From NCBI RefSeq assembly GCF_024166365.1, contig NC_064820.1, positions 139,520,001-139,584,000 of the forward strand: a stretch of DNA of 64,000 nt, in the 5' to 3' direction. The stretch is from Elephas maximus indicus (lineage: Eukaryota > Chordata > Mammalia > Proboscidea > Elephantidae). Shown piece after piece: positions 1 through 10,299 of this stretch. The translations under genes were made by a program, and so were the position numbers. Within the stretch, counting starts at the first letter, position 1, and the number at the start of each line of letters is the position of its first letter. A model generated the notes under the pieces. That model was not told where the DNA came from. It saw nothing but the letters and a program-made list of their open reading frames with translations, and ran no database searches.

Positions 1-104
1 TGATGTTGCCTCTAGCCATAACAGCTTTAAATGAAAATGAGGTTTTATTGATATCCTGGCTGTGCCAACTAATAACTATGTGATCTACAGCAAATTTCTA
101 ATTT

Positions 105-235
105 CTGTTGCCTTAGTTTCCTCATCTGTAAAATGGTAAAGATTGTGGCAGAGGGAATGAATTAATGTGCATGAGGTAATAACCATTCTGTGTTAGTATT
201 AACATTAGTATTATCATCCACCTATTATATTAACT
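105..235 (+). mobile_element. MIR remnant
   Basis: CCTTAGTTTCCTCATCTGTA plus AAATGG, followed by TGCATGAGGTAATAACCATT, is the MIR core and 3' part. It lies in the flank downstream of TNFAIP8. Confidence 0.65.
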
Positions 236-1234
236 CATAATTTATGGAGAGAAGCCATCAGCACAAATTTAATAAAATCAACTTAATTTTTCAAAATAGA
301 GGAAAAGATACCATTAAAAAAAAAATCCATAAAACTCCAAACTTACTATTGGCTTAACTCAGAATGATCTAAGCACATTTGGATCCTTTCCAGCTTTTTC
401 CCTTGACTAACTTCATGCACAAAGGGAGTCCTGCTACATCAGAAATGAACTTCTGATCATGATTTTATAATTGATCTTTCTAAGGCATGCCTTCTAGGCA
501 CAGGGTTGGTAAGGAGATGGGTTACCTTCAGATGATGCTACTGAGAAATGGCAGTAAACAGCAGTCCTTCCTTCAGGACACATTCTTACTGCCTTCCCTC
601 TATGTGAGATTAAGTGTAGTTCCAATCCCATACCCCACACACATACCTGATCTCTAGGAAAGGTCCTAAACATGGAAATTCCCCTAGCTAGAGAGGTCAT
701 TTCTGCAGTCACTATGCTGTTGTTTATATAACAACAGATTGCTTGTGAGTTCTAAGAAGTGAGTATGGTACTTTTAGTTCAAATCTTAGTGTCAGGATTT
801 AAATTCAAACCAGGGAGATAATTTTTGTCTCTGCTGCCTGTCTTAGCCAAGCCAATGAGGGGCCCAGAGAGACCGACCACCTCCTCTAGGCCGTAGCCGT
901 AGTGGATTAAAACAAATTTCAATCTCTAGAATTTCCAGTTTGGGGGCCTTTCCTGGTGAGCTATGATTTTAATGTCAATATTCTGGGAGGCAGGCAGATT
1001 CAAGGCAAATGTACACTGAACCACAGATATAACGGCAAGGCAAATATTTAGTGCTGCTGGTTGGGTCTGTTACTTCTTAGATGACAAAGTGCGCCTGCGG
1101 GTATCCAATTTTTTTATGTCATTCACACACCCATGAAATTATATAGAAACAACACACAAACTGCTTAAAATGTAAACATTCTTTGGTTTACTCATCAAAA
1201 TAGCAAATAACAAAAGAGCAAAAACCTTATCAGT
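236..1234. other. Flank downstream of TNFAIP8
   Basis: Mostly unique, AT-rich sequence. I see no exon, RNA gene or clear repeat in it. Neighbouring genes of the locus are not reached. Confidence 0.5.
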
Positions 1235-1254
1235 TAAATAAAAAAGTGACATTC

Positions 1255-1260
1255 TTTATT
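1255..1260 (-). terminator. Candidate poly(A) signal AATAAA for TNFAIP8
   Basis: Forward TTTATT reads AATAAA on the minus strand. About 20-40 nt further downstream the minus strand is T/GT-rich (AAGGTTTTTGCTCTTTTG), as expected for a cleavage-stimulating element. Proximal AATAAA copies near 1421-1426 and 1706-1711 are alternatives. Confidence 0.45.
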
Positions 1261-2225
1261 TACCTATCGGACCTTCTTATACATTTCAAATGCATTCATT
1301 TTCATGCTCACATTCTGTAGCAATATCCTTTCTTCTCCTCTGCCCCTCCTCCCCCTAAATTATTTCGGTGGGTTCTTCCCTAAAATGAAGATTGTTTTCT
1401 CTTCCTTATATCACTTACTTTTTATTATCCCAATATCAAGAATGATCTAGATTGTCTCTTTGTCTATTATATTTGAAGCTGATATTAAAAATGAAGAGTT
1501 CATCAACACATTTTCAAGATAACATGAAAGTTAAGCTTTAACCACGCATTTTGAGGCAATGGCATATTACATTTTTGGGAATTTAAGTATCACCATTGGT
1601 TTAAAAACCAGTACTCAATCCCAGAAGCATATTCTTACTTTGGACATTATTGATAATTGTCCAGTATAGTTCATTTCCATAGTAATGATTTCAGATGAGC
1701 AGTTTTTTATTTTTCTGAGGATTCATTTTGACTGCCTCAGACTTAACTCTTGAATGTCAACAACAAAAACTTTAATGAAAGGACTGAGGTAACCTTGAAA
1801 ATAGAACAGTTTCTAAAGGAGCAATAACGGCAGGAGAAAGCTGTTGGCTTTTAAAAAGAGGTACATATACACAGTAAGGAATAGAAATGAATTAAAATAC
1901 GTAACTTTATACATGTTAGAAATATTCAATGTGCCACAAATACAACTGCCCTAAAAAAGATGTCTTGAGGTTTGGAACCATACGTATTTTTCTTTGTATA
2001 ACTCGGTATCTGAATTATCCAACCACACATTTTCCCCATGATCTGTTAACTGTTTGGAAGCTTTTCACTATAATTTTTGGAAATACGTTTTTCTTCAAAC
2101 AAAACATGCCCTATAAAAAGCACTATCATTAATGCTTGACAAATGAATTGGGCGAAGTCTTTCTGAAATGTGTGTAATCTTTAAAAAATTCTTTTTTCCT
2201 TCATAAATCAGCAGTGCTCCATCTT

Positions 2226-2236
2226 CAAATAAATCA
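2226..2236 (-). promoter_or_regulatory. AU-rich element candidate in 3'UTR
   Basis: About 30 nt after the stop codon the minus strand reads TGATTTATTTG. It contains an AUUUA pentamer overlapping a UUAUUU run, and another AUUUA lies about 25 nt further on. ARE-mediated decay would suit a TNF-induced transcript, but this is inference and such motifs are common in AT-rich UTRs. Confidence 0.3.
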
Positions 2237-2264
2237 TGAGCAGTCACAATCTTAACTCACATGC

Positions 2265-2830
2265 TCATATGTTCTCTTCATCCAACATTTTGTTGATACC
2301 ATCACAAAGTTTTTGTAAGTGCGGTTTAAAATTTCCAAATGGATTATACAAGGCAGCCAAAAATTCACAATTTGAAAAATGATCAAAGACATTATTAACC
2401 CGTCCATGTGACTTTGCGGTGAGGTGACGCTGAATGATCTGGTGGAGCATCTCCCGGCATTCATTTAGCAGCCTGGACAACACGTTCCGGTCAAAGGTGT
2501 AATCCACCTGATGGAAGCTGACCACCGTCATAGCAAGCTGATGAACTTTCTTCTTAAATTTCTCCATGAGGGCCAGCTCATCTTGATTAAACTGATTATT
2601 CCTGTAAAGAATGGCCAGCTTGATGACTGTTTTGATGAGATTTTTGATGATTTTCTCTGCCTCCTTCTTGTTCTGGGTGTACTCCTTGGTCACTCTGTAT
2701 AGCTCATCTAAAACCTCACTGCTCGTGTCGTCTATTAAGGTGGTGGCGATGGATTTGGACACCATTTTACCCAAGATCTTCTTTTGTGCCTGAACGGCCA
2801 GGTTTTTGGAGTTAAACACATCTGTGGCCA
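2265..2830 (-). CDS. TNFAIP8: TNFAIP8 last coding exon (residues 11-198)
   Basis: The exon begins TGGCCACAGATG after a T-rich tract and AG acceptor, and ends ...LDEENI with TGA at 2267-2265. It carries the whole conserved TIPE (TNFAIP8-like) domain, from [20 protein letters not shown] to the C-terminus, with no stop or frameshift. With exon 1 it makes 198 residues, the family length. No signal peptide or membrane segment is visible. Segments rich in K, E and L, such as [20 protein letters not shown] and [20 protein letters not shown], fit the all-alpha fold. From family knowledge, TNFAIP8 is a cytosolic, NF-kB-inducible regulator of apoptosis and inflammation, and TIPE proteins bind phosphoinositides in a hydrophobic cavity. 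Reading through upstream of 2830 continues open for 11 codons, but that is intron. If an alternative 5' exon ends in A, the junction creates ATG (A|TG) and a protein starting MATDVFNSK. Confidence 0.95.
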
Positions 2831-3363
2831 CTAAAAACAAAGAAAAAGAGAAAAGAATAAGCAATCAGTAAATATCAGTTAGAGAGGCAAATTACGAAAT
2901 AGGTAACAGGAAACATTTTCTTCTCATTTTCTATACCATTTGTGGTTTGTCTGCCATCTACTTATATTAATCTCCTCAGAAAAGATCTAAAGAATATTTC
3001 CCACATTTCTGGGTGATTACATTACTGGGGTTGATTTGTATAATCTTGCCAGCTCAAGTATTTGATACCTTCTATTATTTGATACCTTTTATTATAAAGG
3101 ACCACCACTCATCTGGCAGTCTGTTGTACCGTGGTGGCTTGCATGTTGCTGGAAGCTATGCCACTGGTATTTCAAATACCAGGAGGGTCAACCATGGTGG
3201 ACAGGTTTCAGTGGAGTTTCCAGACTGAGATAGACTGGGTAGAAGGACCTGGCTATCTACTTCTGAAAAAATCGGCCAGTGAAAACATTACGGATAGCAG
3301 CGGAACATTGTCTGGTATAGTGCTGGAAGATGAGCCCCTCAGGTTGGAAAGCACTCAAAATAC

Positions 3364-3432
3364 GACTGGAGAAGAGCTGCCTCCTCGACTGGGGAAGAGC
3401 TGCCTCCTCGACTGGGGAAGAGCTGCCTCCTC
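3364..3432 (+). repeat. Three 23-bp tandem repeats in the RTE 5' region
   Basis: Three consecutive copies of GACTGGRGAAGAGCTGCCTC+CTC occur at 3364, 3387 and 3410, just before the endonuclease domain. The unit length is not a multiple of three, so one unit shifts the frame but three restore it. The other RTE 5' fragment in the window (42419) does not extend far enough to compare. Confidence 0.9.
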
Positions 3433-3529
3433 AAAGTAGAGTCGACCTTAATGATACAGGTGGAGTCAAGATTTCAGGACCTTCATTTGCTGATGTGGCA
3501 CGACTCAAAATGAGAAGAAACAGCTACAA

Positions 3530-4177
3530 ACTTCCATTCATAATTGGGACATGGAATGTACAAAGTATGAATCTAGGAAAATTGGAAGTCATCAAAGATG
3601 AAGTGGAATGCTTTAAGATCAATATCCTACACATTTGTGAGCTGAAATGGAGTGGTACTGACCATTATGAATCAGATATGGTCTACTATGCTAGACAACT
3701 TGAAGAGAAATGGCGTCATAGTCCTTGTCGAAAAGAACACTTCAAGATCTACCCTGAAATACAACCCTGTCAGTGACAGGATAATATCCATATGCCTACA
3801 GGAAAGACCAGTTAATACGACTATCATTCAAATTTATACACCAATCACTAATTCCAAAGATGAAGAAACTGAAGATTTTTACCAACTTCTTTCTGCAGCC
3901 TAAATTGATCAAATATACAATCAAGATGCATTGATAATTAATGGTGATTGGAACACAAAAGTTGGAATCAAAGAAGGATTGGTAATTGGAAAATACGGCC
4001 TTGGTGGCAGAAAACAATTCTGGGAATCACATGATAGAATTTTGCAAGACCATACCATTGCAAATATTTCCCAAATTTTTCTTTAAACAACATATATGGC
4101 GACTACACACATGGACCTCGCTGGATGGAATACAAATCAACTACATCTGTGGAAAGAGATCATCAGTCAGACTATGA
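3530..4177 (+). pseudogene. RTE endonuclease domain remnant
   Basis: The translation passes through TWNVQSMNLGKLEVIKDEVE, INILHICELKWSGTDHYESD and, after a frame change, NTTIIQIYTPITNSKDEETE and DFYQLL. Further on comes LINGDWNTKVG-like sequence (about 3930-3970), recalling the NGDFNA motif of AP endonucleases. Frame changes near 3720 and the in-frame stop at 3901 show it is inactive. Confidence 0.75.
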
Positions 4178-4230
4178 CCAGGGGCTGACTGGGGAACAGA
4201 CCCTCAATTGCTCATATGCAAGTTCAAGTT

Positions 4231-4772
4231 TGTGTTAGTTATCTAGCGCTGCTATAACAGAAATACCATAAATGGATGTCTTTAACAAAGAGATTTATTC
4301 TCTCACAGTCCAGTAGGCTAGAAATCCAAATTCAGGGCATCAGCTCCAGGGGAAGGCTTTCTCTCTCTGTCTGCTCTGGAGGAAGGTCCTTGTCATCAAT
4401 CTTCCCCTGTACTAGGAGCTTCTTTGCACAGGGATCCTGGGTCCAAAGGATGTGCTATGCTCCTGGTGCTTCTTTCTTGGTGGTATGAGGTCCCCAATTC
4501 TCTGCTTGCTTCCCTTTCCTTTTACCTTTTGAAAGATAAAAGGTGGTGCAGGCCACACCCTAGGGAAACTCCCTTTACATTGGATTAAGGATGTGACCTG
4601 AGCAAGGGTGTTACATCCCACCCTAATCCTCTTTAACCACAAGCAGAGATTATGGTTTATAACACTTAGGAAAATCATAAAATGGAAGGCAACCACATGA
4701 TACTGGATATTGGGAATCATGGCCTAACCAAGTTGACACATATTTTGGGGGGACACAGTTCAATTCAGGACA
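4231..4772 (-). mobile_element. Solo MaLR-type (ERVL-MaLR) LTR inside the RTE
   Basis: On the minus strand the element begins TGTCCTGAATTG and ends GATAACTAACACA. It contains GTGAGAGAATAAATCTC (a poly(A) signal region) and GTATTTCTGTTATAGCAG, the same layout as the LTRs at 36498 and 38479. It is flanked by an exact 5-bp target duplication AAGTT (4226-4230 and 4773-4777). The RTE reading frame resumes directly after it, so the insertion is secondary. There is no internal region, so it is a solo LTR. Confidence 0.85.
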
Positions 4773-6290
4773 AAGTTGAAGCTGAAGGAAATTAAAAGAA
4801 GTTCATCAGAACCAAAGTATGACCTTGAGTATATCCCATCTGAATTTAAAAACCGTTTCAAGAATAGATTTGACACACGGAACACTAATGACCGGAAATC
4901 AGATGAGTTGTGGGATGACACTGAGGACATCGTACATGAAAAAAGGAAAAAGGTCATTAAAAAAAAAAAAAAAAAAAAGATCAAAATGAATGTCAGAAGA
5001 GACTGTGAAACTTGCTCTTGAGTAGAGTAGCTAAAGCAAAAGGAAGAAATGATAAAGTAAAAGAGCTGAACAGAAGATTTCAAAGGGTGGCTAGAGAGAA
5101 AAAACTAAAATATTATAATGAAATATAGTTAGAAAACCAAAAGCATGTTCTTACATGCTCAGCATTTCTCAAGCTGAAAGAACTGAAGAAAAAAATTACC
5201 GAAATACTGAAGGATTCTATGGAAAAAAAATTATACAATGCAGGAAGCATCAAAAGAAGATGGAAAGAATAGAGAGTCACTGAAACAAAAAGAATAAGTC
5301 AATGTTCAAACATTTCAGGAGGCAGCATGTGATCAAGAACTGATGGTACTGAAGGAAGTAGCCCAAGTTGCACTGAAGGCACTGGCAAAAAACAGGGCTA
5401 CAGAAATTTATGGAATACCAATGGAGACGTTTCAACAAATGGATACAATGCTGTTAAGTGCTCACATTTATGTACATTCCAAAGAAAGGTGATCCAACAT
5501 AATGCGGAACTTATTGAACAATATCATTAATATCACACACCAGGAAAATTATGCTGGAGATAATTTAAAAACAGTTGCAGCAGTATATGGACAGGGAATG
5601 GTGAGAAATTGAAGACAGATTCAGAAGAGGACGTGGAACAAGGTATATCATTGCTGATTTCAGATGGATCTTGGCTGAAAGCAGGAAATACCAGAAAGAT
5701 GTTTACCTGTGTTTTACTGACTGTGCAAAGGCGTTTGACTGTGTGAATCATAACAAATTATGGATAACATTGCGAACAATGGGAATTTCAGAACACTTAA
5801 TTGTGCTTAAGCGGAACCTGTATATAGACCAAGAGATGGCTGTTCAACGGAACAAGGGGATACTGCGTGGTTTAAAATCATGAAAGGAGGGGGTCAGGCT
5901 TATATCCTTTCACCATACGTATTCAGTCTGTAAACTGACCAAATAATCCAAGAGGCTGGACTATATGAAGAAGAATGTGGCATCAGGACTGGAGGAAGAC
6001 TCATTAACAATCTGTGATATGCAGATGACACAACTTTGCTTGCTCCAAGTGAAGAAGACTCTGACGCACTTATTGATGAAGATCAAAGGCTACAGCCTTC
6101 AGTATGGATTATACTCCAACATAAAAAAATGCAAATCCTCACTAGACCAATAAGCAACATCATGATAAATGGAAAATACTGGTCAAGAATTTCATTTTAC
6201 TTGGATCTACAATCAACACTGATGGAAGCTGCAGTCAAGACATCAAATGACAAACTGCTTCGGGCAAACCTACTCCAAAAAGGTTAAAAA
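4773..6290 (+). pseudogene. RTE linker and reverse transcriptase remnant
   Basis: It begins KLKEIKRSSSEPKYDLEYIP and KSDELWDDTEDIVHEK, the region between endonuclease and RT. The poly(K) from an expanded A-run follows. RT motif A is at about 5715-5765 (FTDCAKAFDCVN), then YLD/NLY..QEMAV, then YADDTTLLAPSEED at 6018 in a different frame. Frameshifts lie between these blocks, so no product is possible. Confidence 0.75.
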
Positions 6291-6812
6291 GCAAAACCAT
6301 TTTGAGGAAGAAGTTACGACTCACCCAAGCCACCGTCACCTTGAGGACTAAAGTGCAGCTGACTCAAGCCATGGTGTTTTCAATCGCCTCATATGCATGT
6401 GAAAGCTGGACAATGAAAAGGAAGATTGAAGAAGAATAGATGCCTTTGAATAGTGGTGTTGGTGAAGAATATTGAATACACCATGGGCTGCCAGAAGAAC
6501 AAACAAATCTGTCTTGGAAAAAGTACAGCCAGAATGCTCTTTAGAAGTGAAGATGGCAAGACTTCCTCTTATCTACTTTGGACATGTTATCAGGAGGGAC
6601 CAATCCCTGGAGAAGGACATCACACTTGGTAGAGGGTCAGTGAAAAAGAGGAAGACTCTCAATGAGATGGAATGACACAGTGGCTGCAACAATGGGCTGA
6701 AACATAGCAAGGCTTATGAGGAGGGTGCAGGACCGGGCAGTGTTTCGTTCTGTTGTACATGAGGTCACCGAGTAGGAACCGACTCAATGGCACCTAACAA
6801 TAACATTATAAA

Positions 6813-6985
6813 GGAGCCCCGGTGGTGCAGTGGTTAAGTGCATCACTGCTATAGATTGGCAGTTTGAACCCACCAGCTGCTCCATGGGATAAAGATGTGC
6901 AGTCTGTTTCCGTAAAGATTTACAGCCTGGGAAACCCCATGGGAGCAGTTCTACTCTGTTCTATGGGTTTGTTTTTTGTTTTATT
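6813..6985 (+). mobile_element. AfroSINE/PSINE copy, 3'-truncated
   Basis: The head is GGAGCCCCGGTGGTGCAGTG with GTTAAG, the family's tRNA-like A-box region (possibly a tRNA-Ser-like ancestor). A body segment GTCTGTTTCCGTAAAG and GTTCTACTCTGTTCTAT follow. The copy sits directly on the RTE 3' tail and starts a run of three same-strand SINEs (6813-7430). Confidence 0.85.
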
Positions 6986-6994
6986 ATGTAGAGA

Positions 6995-7187
6995 AGGAGT
7001 CCTGATGGCACAATGGTTAAGCACTCAGCCGCTAATAGAAAGGTTGGCAGTTTGAATCCACTAGCTGCTCCATGGGAGAAAGACTTGGTGATTTACTCCC
7101 ATAAAGTTTACAGTGTAGGAAACCCTATGGGACAGCTCTGTCATATAGAGTCATTATGAGCTGGAACTGACTTGATGGCACACAGCA
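6995..7187 (+). mobile_element. AfroSINE/PSINE copy
   Basis: It runs from AAGGAGTCCTGATGGCACAA through GTTTGAATCC (B-box region) to GGAACTGACTTGATGGCA. It is complete in layout but diverged. Confidence 0.85.
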
Positions 7188-7272
7188 CCACTATGTGGTC
7201 AATACTTTAGAAGTTAAAGGGGACAACCTTTTTTAAAAATAGCAGTTTGATTACAAAAGTAGTATGTTTCAT

Positions 7273-7430
7273 GAGGATCCTTGGTGGTACAGTGGTTAAG
7301 CATTCGGCTGCTAACCTAAAAGGCTGGCAGTTTGAATCCACCAGCTGATCATTGGAAACCCTATGGGGCAGCTCTACTTTGTCGTATAGATTGGCTATGA
7401 ATTGGAATCCACTCCATGGCAACAGGTTTA
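7273..7430 (+). mobile_element. PSINE copy, short subtype
   Basis: The head GGATCCTTGGTGGTACAG passes directly from the B-box region to GGAAACCCTATGGGGCAG. It lacks the middle segment (GGAGAAAGATGTGGCAGTCT-like) seen in longer copies. The short copies at 13835, 19397 and 30479 share this deletion. Confidence 0.85.
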
Positions 7431-7993
7431 TGTTTCATAAGGTAATAAGCTTTAATGCAACTCTCCCTAGTTTAATCTTATAAGAAACACATCAAAAATA
7501 TAAAATCAAGTCAATTGTCCTCTGAGTAACAGCAACCACAATCAATTTACAGAAACCCATTCAAATGCAAGAAGGATAAATGGCAAAGAAGCTACGACAG
7601 TGAGTGAAATGGCAAACTGATGGAAGAAAATCAGGAGGAACACACTGCTTCATAATCCGTTTATGATAAGTTAAATTTCCCAAACCATTGGCCAGCACCC
7701 ACCAAGTTGGCCGTCCTAACCACCCTGAATTTTAACTCCAAGAAGTTGAGTTTAGGAAAGGAATATTCCTTGGAAGGCCCTTTTGATGAACGGCCATTGT
7801 TCTTTTGAACTTTTTATATGTTTTGGGGAAATAACCATGAGCTAATGAAATATGCTGTATGAACAACATATTTTGAAAAAACTGATGGTTGGTGTTTACT
7901 TTTGGAGCTCTTCTAACAATTTGAGAGATGTTTAAGGTACCCGTAATAGTTAAATATATAAAATATTAATGAGACACTACATGTGATGCAAAA

Positions 7994-8219
7994 AGGAGCC
8001 CTGGTGGTGCGGTGTTTAAGTGTTCAGCTACTAACCTAAAGGTCAGCGGTTCGAACCCATCAGCTGCTCTGCAGGATGCAAAAAGGAGAATGATATGGCA
8101 GTCTGCTTCCATAAAGATTAGAGCTTAAGAAACCCTATGGAGCAGTTCTACTCTGTGCTATAGGGTCCCTTTGAGTTGGAATCGACTCAACACGAACGAT
8201 TTTTTTTTTTTTTGGTTTA
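7994..8219 (+). mobile_element. PSINE copy with 8-bp target duplication
   Basis: It is a long-type copy ending in a T-run and GGTTT. It is flanked by ATGTGATG at 7981-7988 and 8220-8227. A short internal repeat (GATGCAAAAAGGAGAATGA) interrupts the usual head-body junction. Confidence 0.85.
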
Positions 8220-8505
8220 TGTGATGTTACTAGCTTAGAGTCTGGTCCAATAAAAATTCTCAAAAAATATTTATTCCCCAAACTAAGTTTAATTTTCCCT
8301 ACCACAATTTTCCTGTACTCTGTACATGTAGCAATCTGAAAGTTACTCCTCTGCAGCTGTGCTTCCTCTTTCTTCTCCCAGGTCCTCAGAGCTGTAGTGC
8401 CCTGTGTCTGCCCTCCATCTTTGGGTCCAGGGACAGCTGCTCTTTTTGCAAATGCCAGTGTATTAGCCTGGGTCTGGGTGCTGGAAAGTGGTCATTGGGT
8501 CGTAC

Positions 8506-8707
8506 ATTGTCACTGTGTGCCACTGAATCAATTTTGACTCATAGCAAGCCTATAGGACAGTAGAATTGCCCCACAGGGTTTCTGGGTTTCCAAGGCTATA
8601 ATCTTTACAGAAGCAGACTGTCATATCTTTCTCCCTTGGAGTGACTGGTGAGTTTTAACTGCCGACCTTTGGGTTAGCAGTTGAGCAGTTATCTACTGCA
8701 CCACCAG
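8506..8707 (-). mobile_element. PSINE copy
   Basis: Forward sequence shows the reversed layout, from TTTTGACTCATAGCAAGCC through GAAGCAGACTGTCATATC to CTGCACCACCAG. It abuts the next SINE. Confidence 0.85.
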
Positions 8708-8718
8708 TCACTGGGTAA

Positions 8719-8917
8719 ACCTGTTGCAGTTGAGTCAGTTCTGACTCATAGTGACCCTAGGTGACAGAGTAGAACTGCCCCATAGGGTTTCCAAGGCTGT
8801 AATCTTTATGGGAGCAGACTGCCATGTCTTTTTCCTATGAAGTGGCTGGTGGATTTGAACTGCCAAACTTTCAGTTAGCAGCCAAGCGCTTCACCACTGG
8901 ACCATCAGGGCTCCTAA
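8719..8917 (-). mobile_element. PSINE copy with exact 11-bp target duplication
   Basis: The reversed element runs from GTTGAGTCAGTTCTGACTCA to CCATCAGGGCTCC. It is flanked by TCACTGGGTAA at 8708-8718 and 8918-8928. It inserted right at the end of the neighbouring SINE. Confidence 0.9.
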
Positions 8918-8928
8918 TCACTGGGTAA

Positions 8929-10299
8929 TGGGAGATAAAAGGCTAAAAAATACAATACATAAGGACAAGTCAGGGCATCAATGATATAAAATTATTTCTA
9001 GTTTGGACAGGGTAGAGACATTAGAAAGCAAAAGGCAGCTATTTCCAAATTCAAGATGGGAGGGCATTTAAGAGTGACTTCCTCAGTGCAGAACTGTCAT
9101 ATTAGACTTGAAATCAGAGTAAAGGGATGTTTTGGACTAAAGAAAAAAATAAAGCTCATGGTATATAGTATAGGTAGCTGCCAAGTGGCTCCTAATGAGC
9201 AGTACGTTATTCATGAATACACAGTGCCAGTACCCTCCAAGGAAAGAAAGTTTTGATTGAACTAGAAATGGTGTCCTCCCAGATGCTGACACTTAAACTG
9301 CTGAAACATGAACTGAAACTGCAGAAGAAGAACTTGAAATATATTTTGAGGAAGAAAAGGAAAGTGAAAAATAGGGAGAAATGGCCCAAAACAAAAAGTT
9401 GCCAAAGTTTTTAATATTTTCATCTTTGAGCACTAGTCCATTTCTAATCCTATCTTCCATGGTTTAAGTAATTCATACTTAAAAACTTATACCGGAAGAA
9501 ACGGCACTCATATAGTCAATATCCATATTCAGATCAGGGACCATCTTTCATTGCATAACTTTTGAGAAGAAGTCAATGCAGAAATAAACCTGATTAGATA
9601 GGAAGGGATACCCTAATGGTTTTCATATGCACAGCAAAAAACTAGGATTTCCAGAATTTATTTTACATAAAGTTGAAAAGTTACTTTGTTTTTAATCTAT
9701 CAAAACATGGCACATACTCTAAACACACGCTGTGAAATAACTGAAACCAGAGAGAGGGAGGGGCTCCTAAGATTCCTTTCTGCTCTGTTTTCAAGTATGG
9801 ACTTTGAAGTGTACACCTTTTCTTAACTCCCTTTCCTATGAAATCTAAGTGTCTCATTTAATTTCAACTATAAAGAGGAAACAAAACAAAAAGTCACTGG
9901 TGCAGCACTTTAACTTTCTGTAAGAGAAAGCTTAAAAGGCAAGTCTGCTGCCAACCAAGCAGGATCATTCCCCCATTTACTGGTAACCAAGTCTGAACCA
10001 GGACAGAGAAGTTGATCTCTGAGACTTTTACATTTGTCCTAGGGGAACTTTAAATCCTGCTCTGGAAACACAGCAGCAGCTTCACACTTCCATTTTATTC
10101 TTTGGATTTATACTGGTGCAGTCATCTTCATAAATGAGGATAAAGCTCTTTCTGCCCTCGACCGCGAAGACATACGTGCAGCGGATTTATTTTCCAGCAT
10201 TAGCAAAGGCTTTTTCTGACTCAAGTGGGGGTTGTAGCTCAGAGTTGCTAGCCAGGCCTGTGTGGTCTGTGGTCAAGAAGTATGATTTTTTTTCCCCCT
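8929..10299. other. Intron, no recognised feature
   Basis: Unique-looking sequence. A frame near 9056-9256 and an adjoining K/L-rich stretch to 9370 were examined, but I could not match them to a protein. Confidence 0.4.

Larger units (their letters stand above)
1235..2264 (-). other. TNFAIP8: TNFAIP8 3'UTR
   Basis: About 1 kb of AT-rich, apparently non-repetitive sequence follows the stop codon on the minus strand. It has no reading frame worth calling. Several AATAAA hexamers occur (forward TTTATT near 1255, 1421 and 1707). The most distal of these before the unique sequence loses coherence is at 1255-1260, giving a 3'UTR of about 1.0 kb. The exact end is inferred. Confidence 0.6.
3105..6808 (+). 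mobile_element. RTE-type LINE (RTE1_LA/BovB-like), near full span, broken
   Basis: The element runs from a 5' end beginning near CCACTCATCTGGCAG to a 3' tail ending CACCTAACAATAACA. The apurinic endonuclease region starts around 3540 with IIGTWNVQSMNLGKLEVIKD and continues ILHICELKWSGTDHYESD. The reverse transcriptase region shows FTDCAKAFDCVNHNKLW (motif A, about 5715-5765) and YADDT (motif C, 6018-6032). The distal region carries YFGHVIRRDQSLEKD, typical of RTE C-termini. Motifs A and C lie in different frames, and stops and frameshifts are scattered throughout, so the copy is dead. It is interrupted by an LTR at 4231-4772 and an A-run at 4957-4979. RTE LINEs are the known partners of AfroSINE-type SINEs, which fits their abundance here. 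Confidence 0.88.

Noticed and set aside
1421..1426. Proximal AATAAA (minus strand) as the main poly(A) site
   Set aside because: It is possible, but downstream T/GT-rich sequence looks better at 1255. It was kept only as an alternative.
2265..2864. 199-codon frame extending TNFAIP8 upstream of 2830
   Set aside because: The extra [15 protein letters not shown] N-terminus is the T-rich acceptor tract of the intron, starting at TTG. The AG acceptor at 2831-2832 sets the exon edge.
3330..3776. 148-codon plus-strand frame as a host gene
   Set aside because: It is the RTE 5' and endonuclease region. The motifs are those of a LINE endonuclease and the frame breaks.
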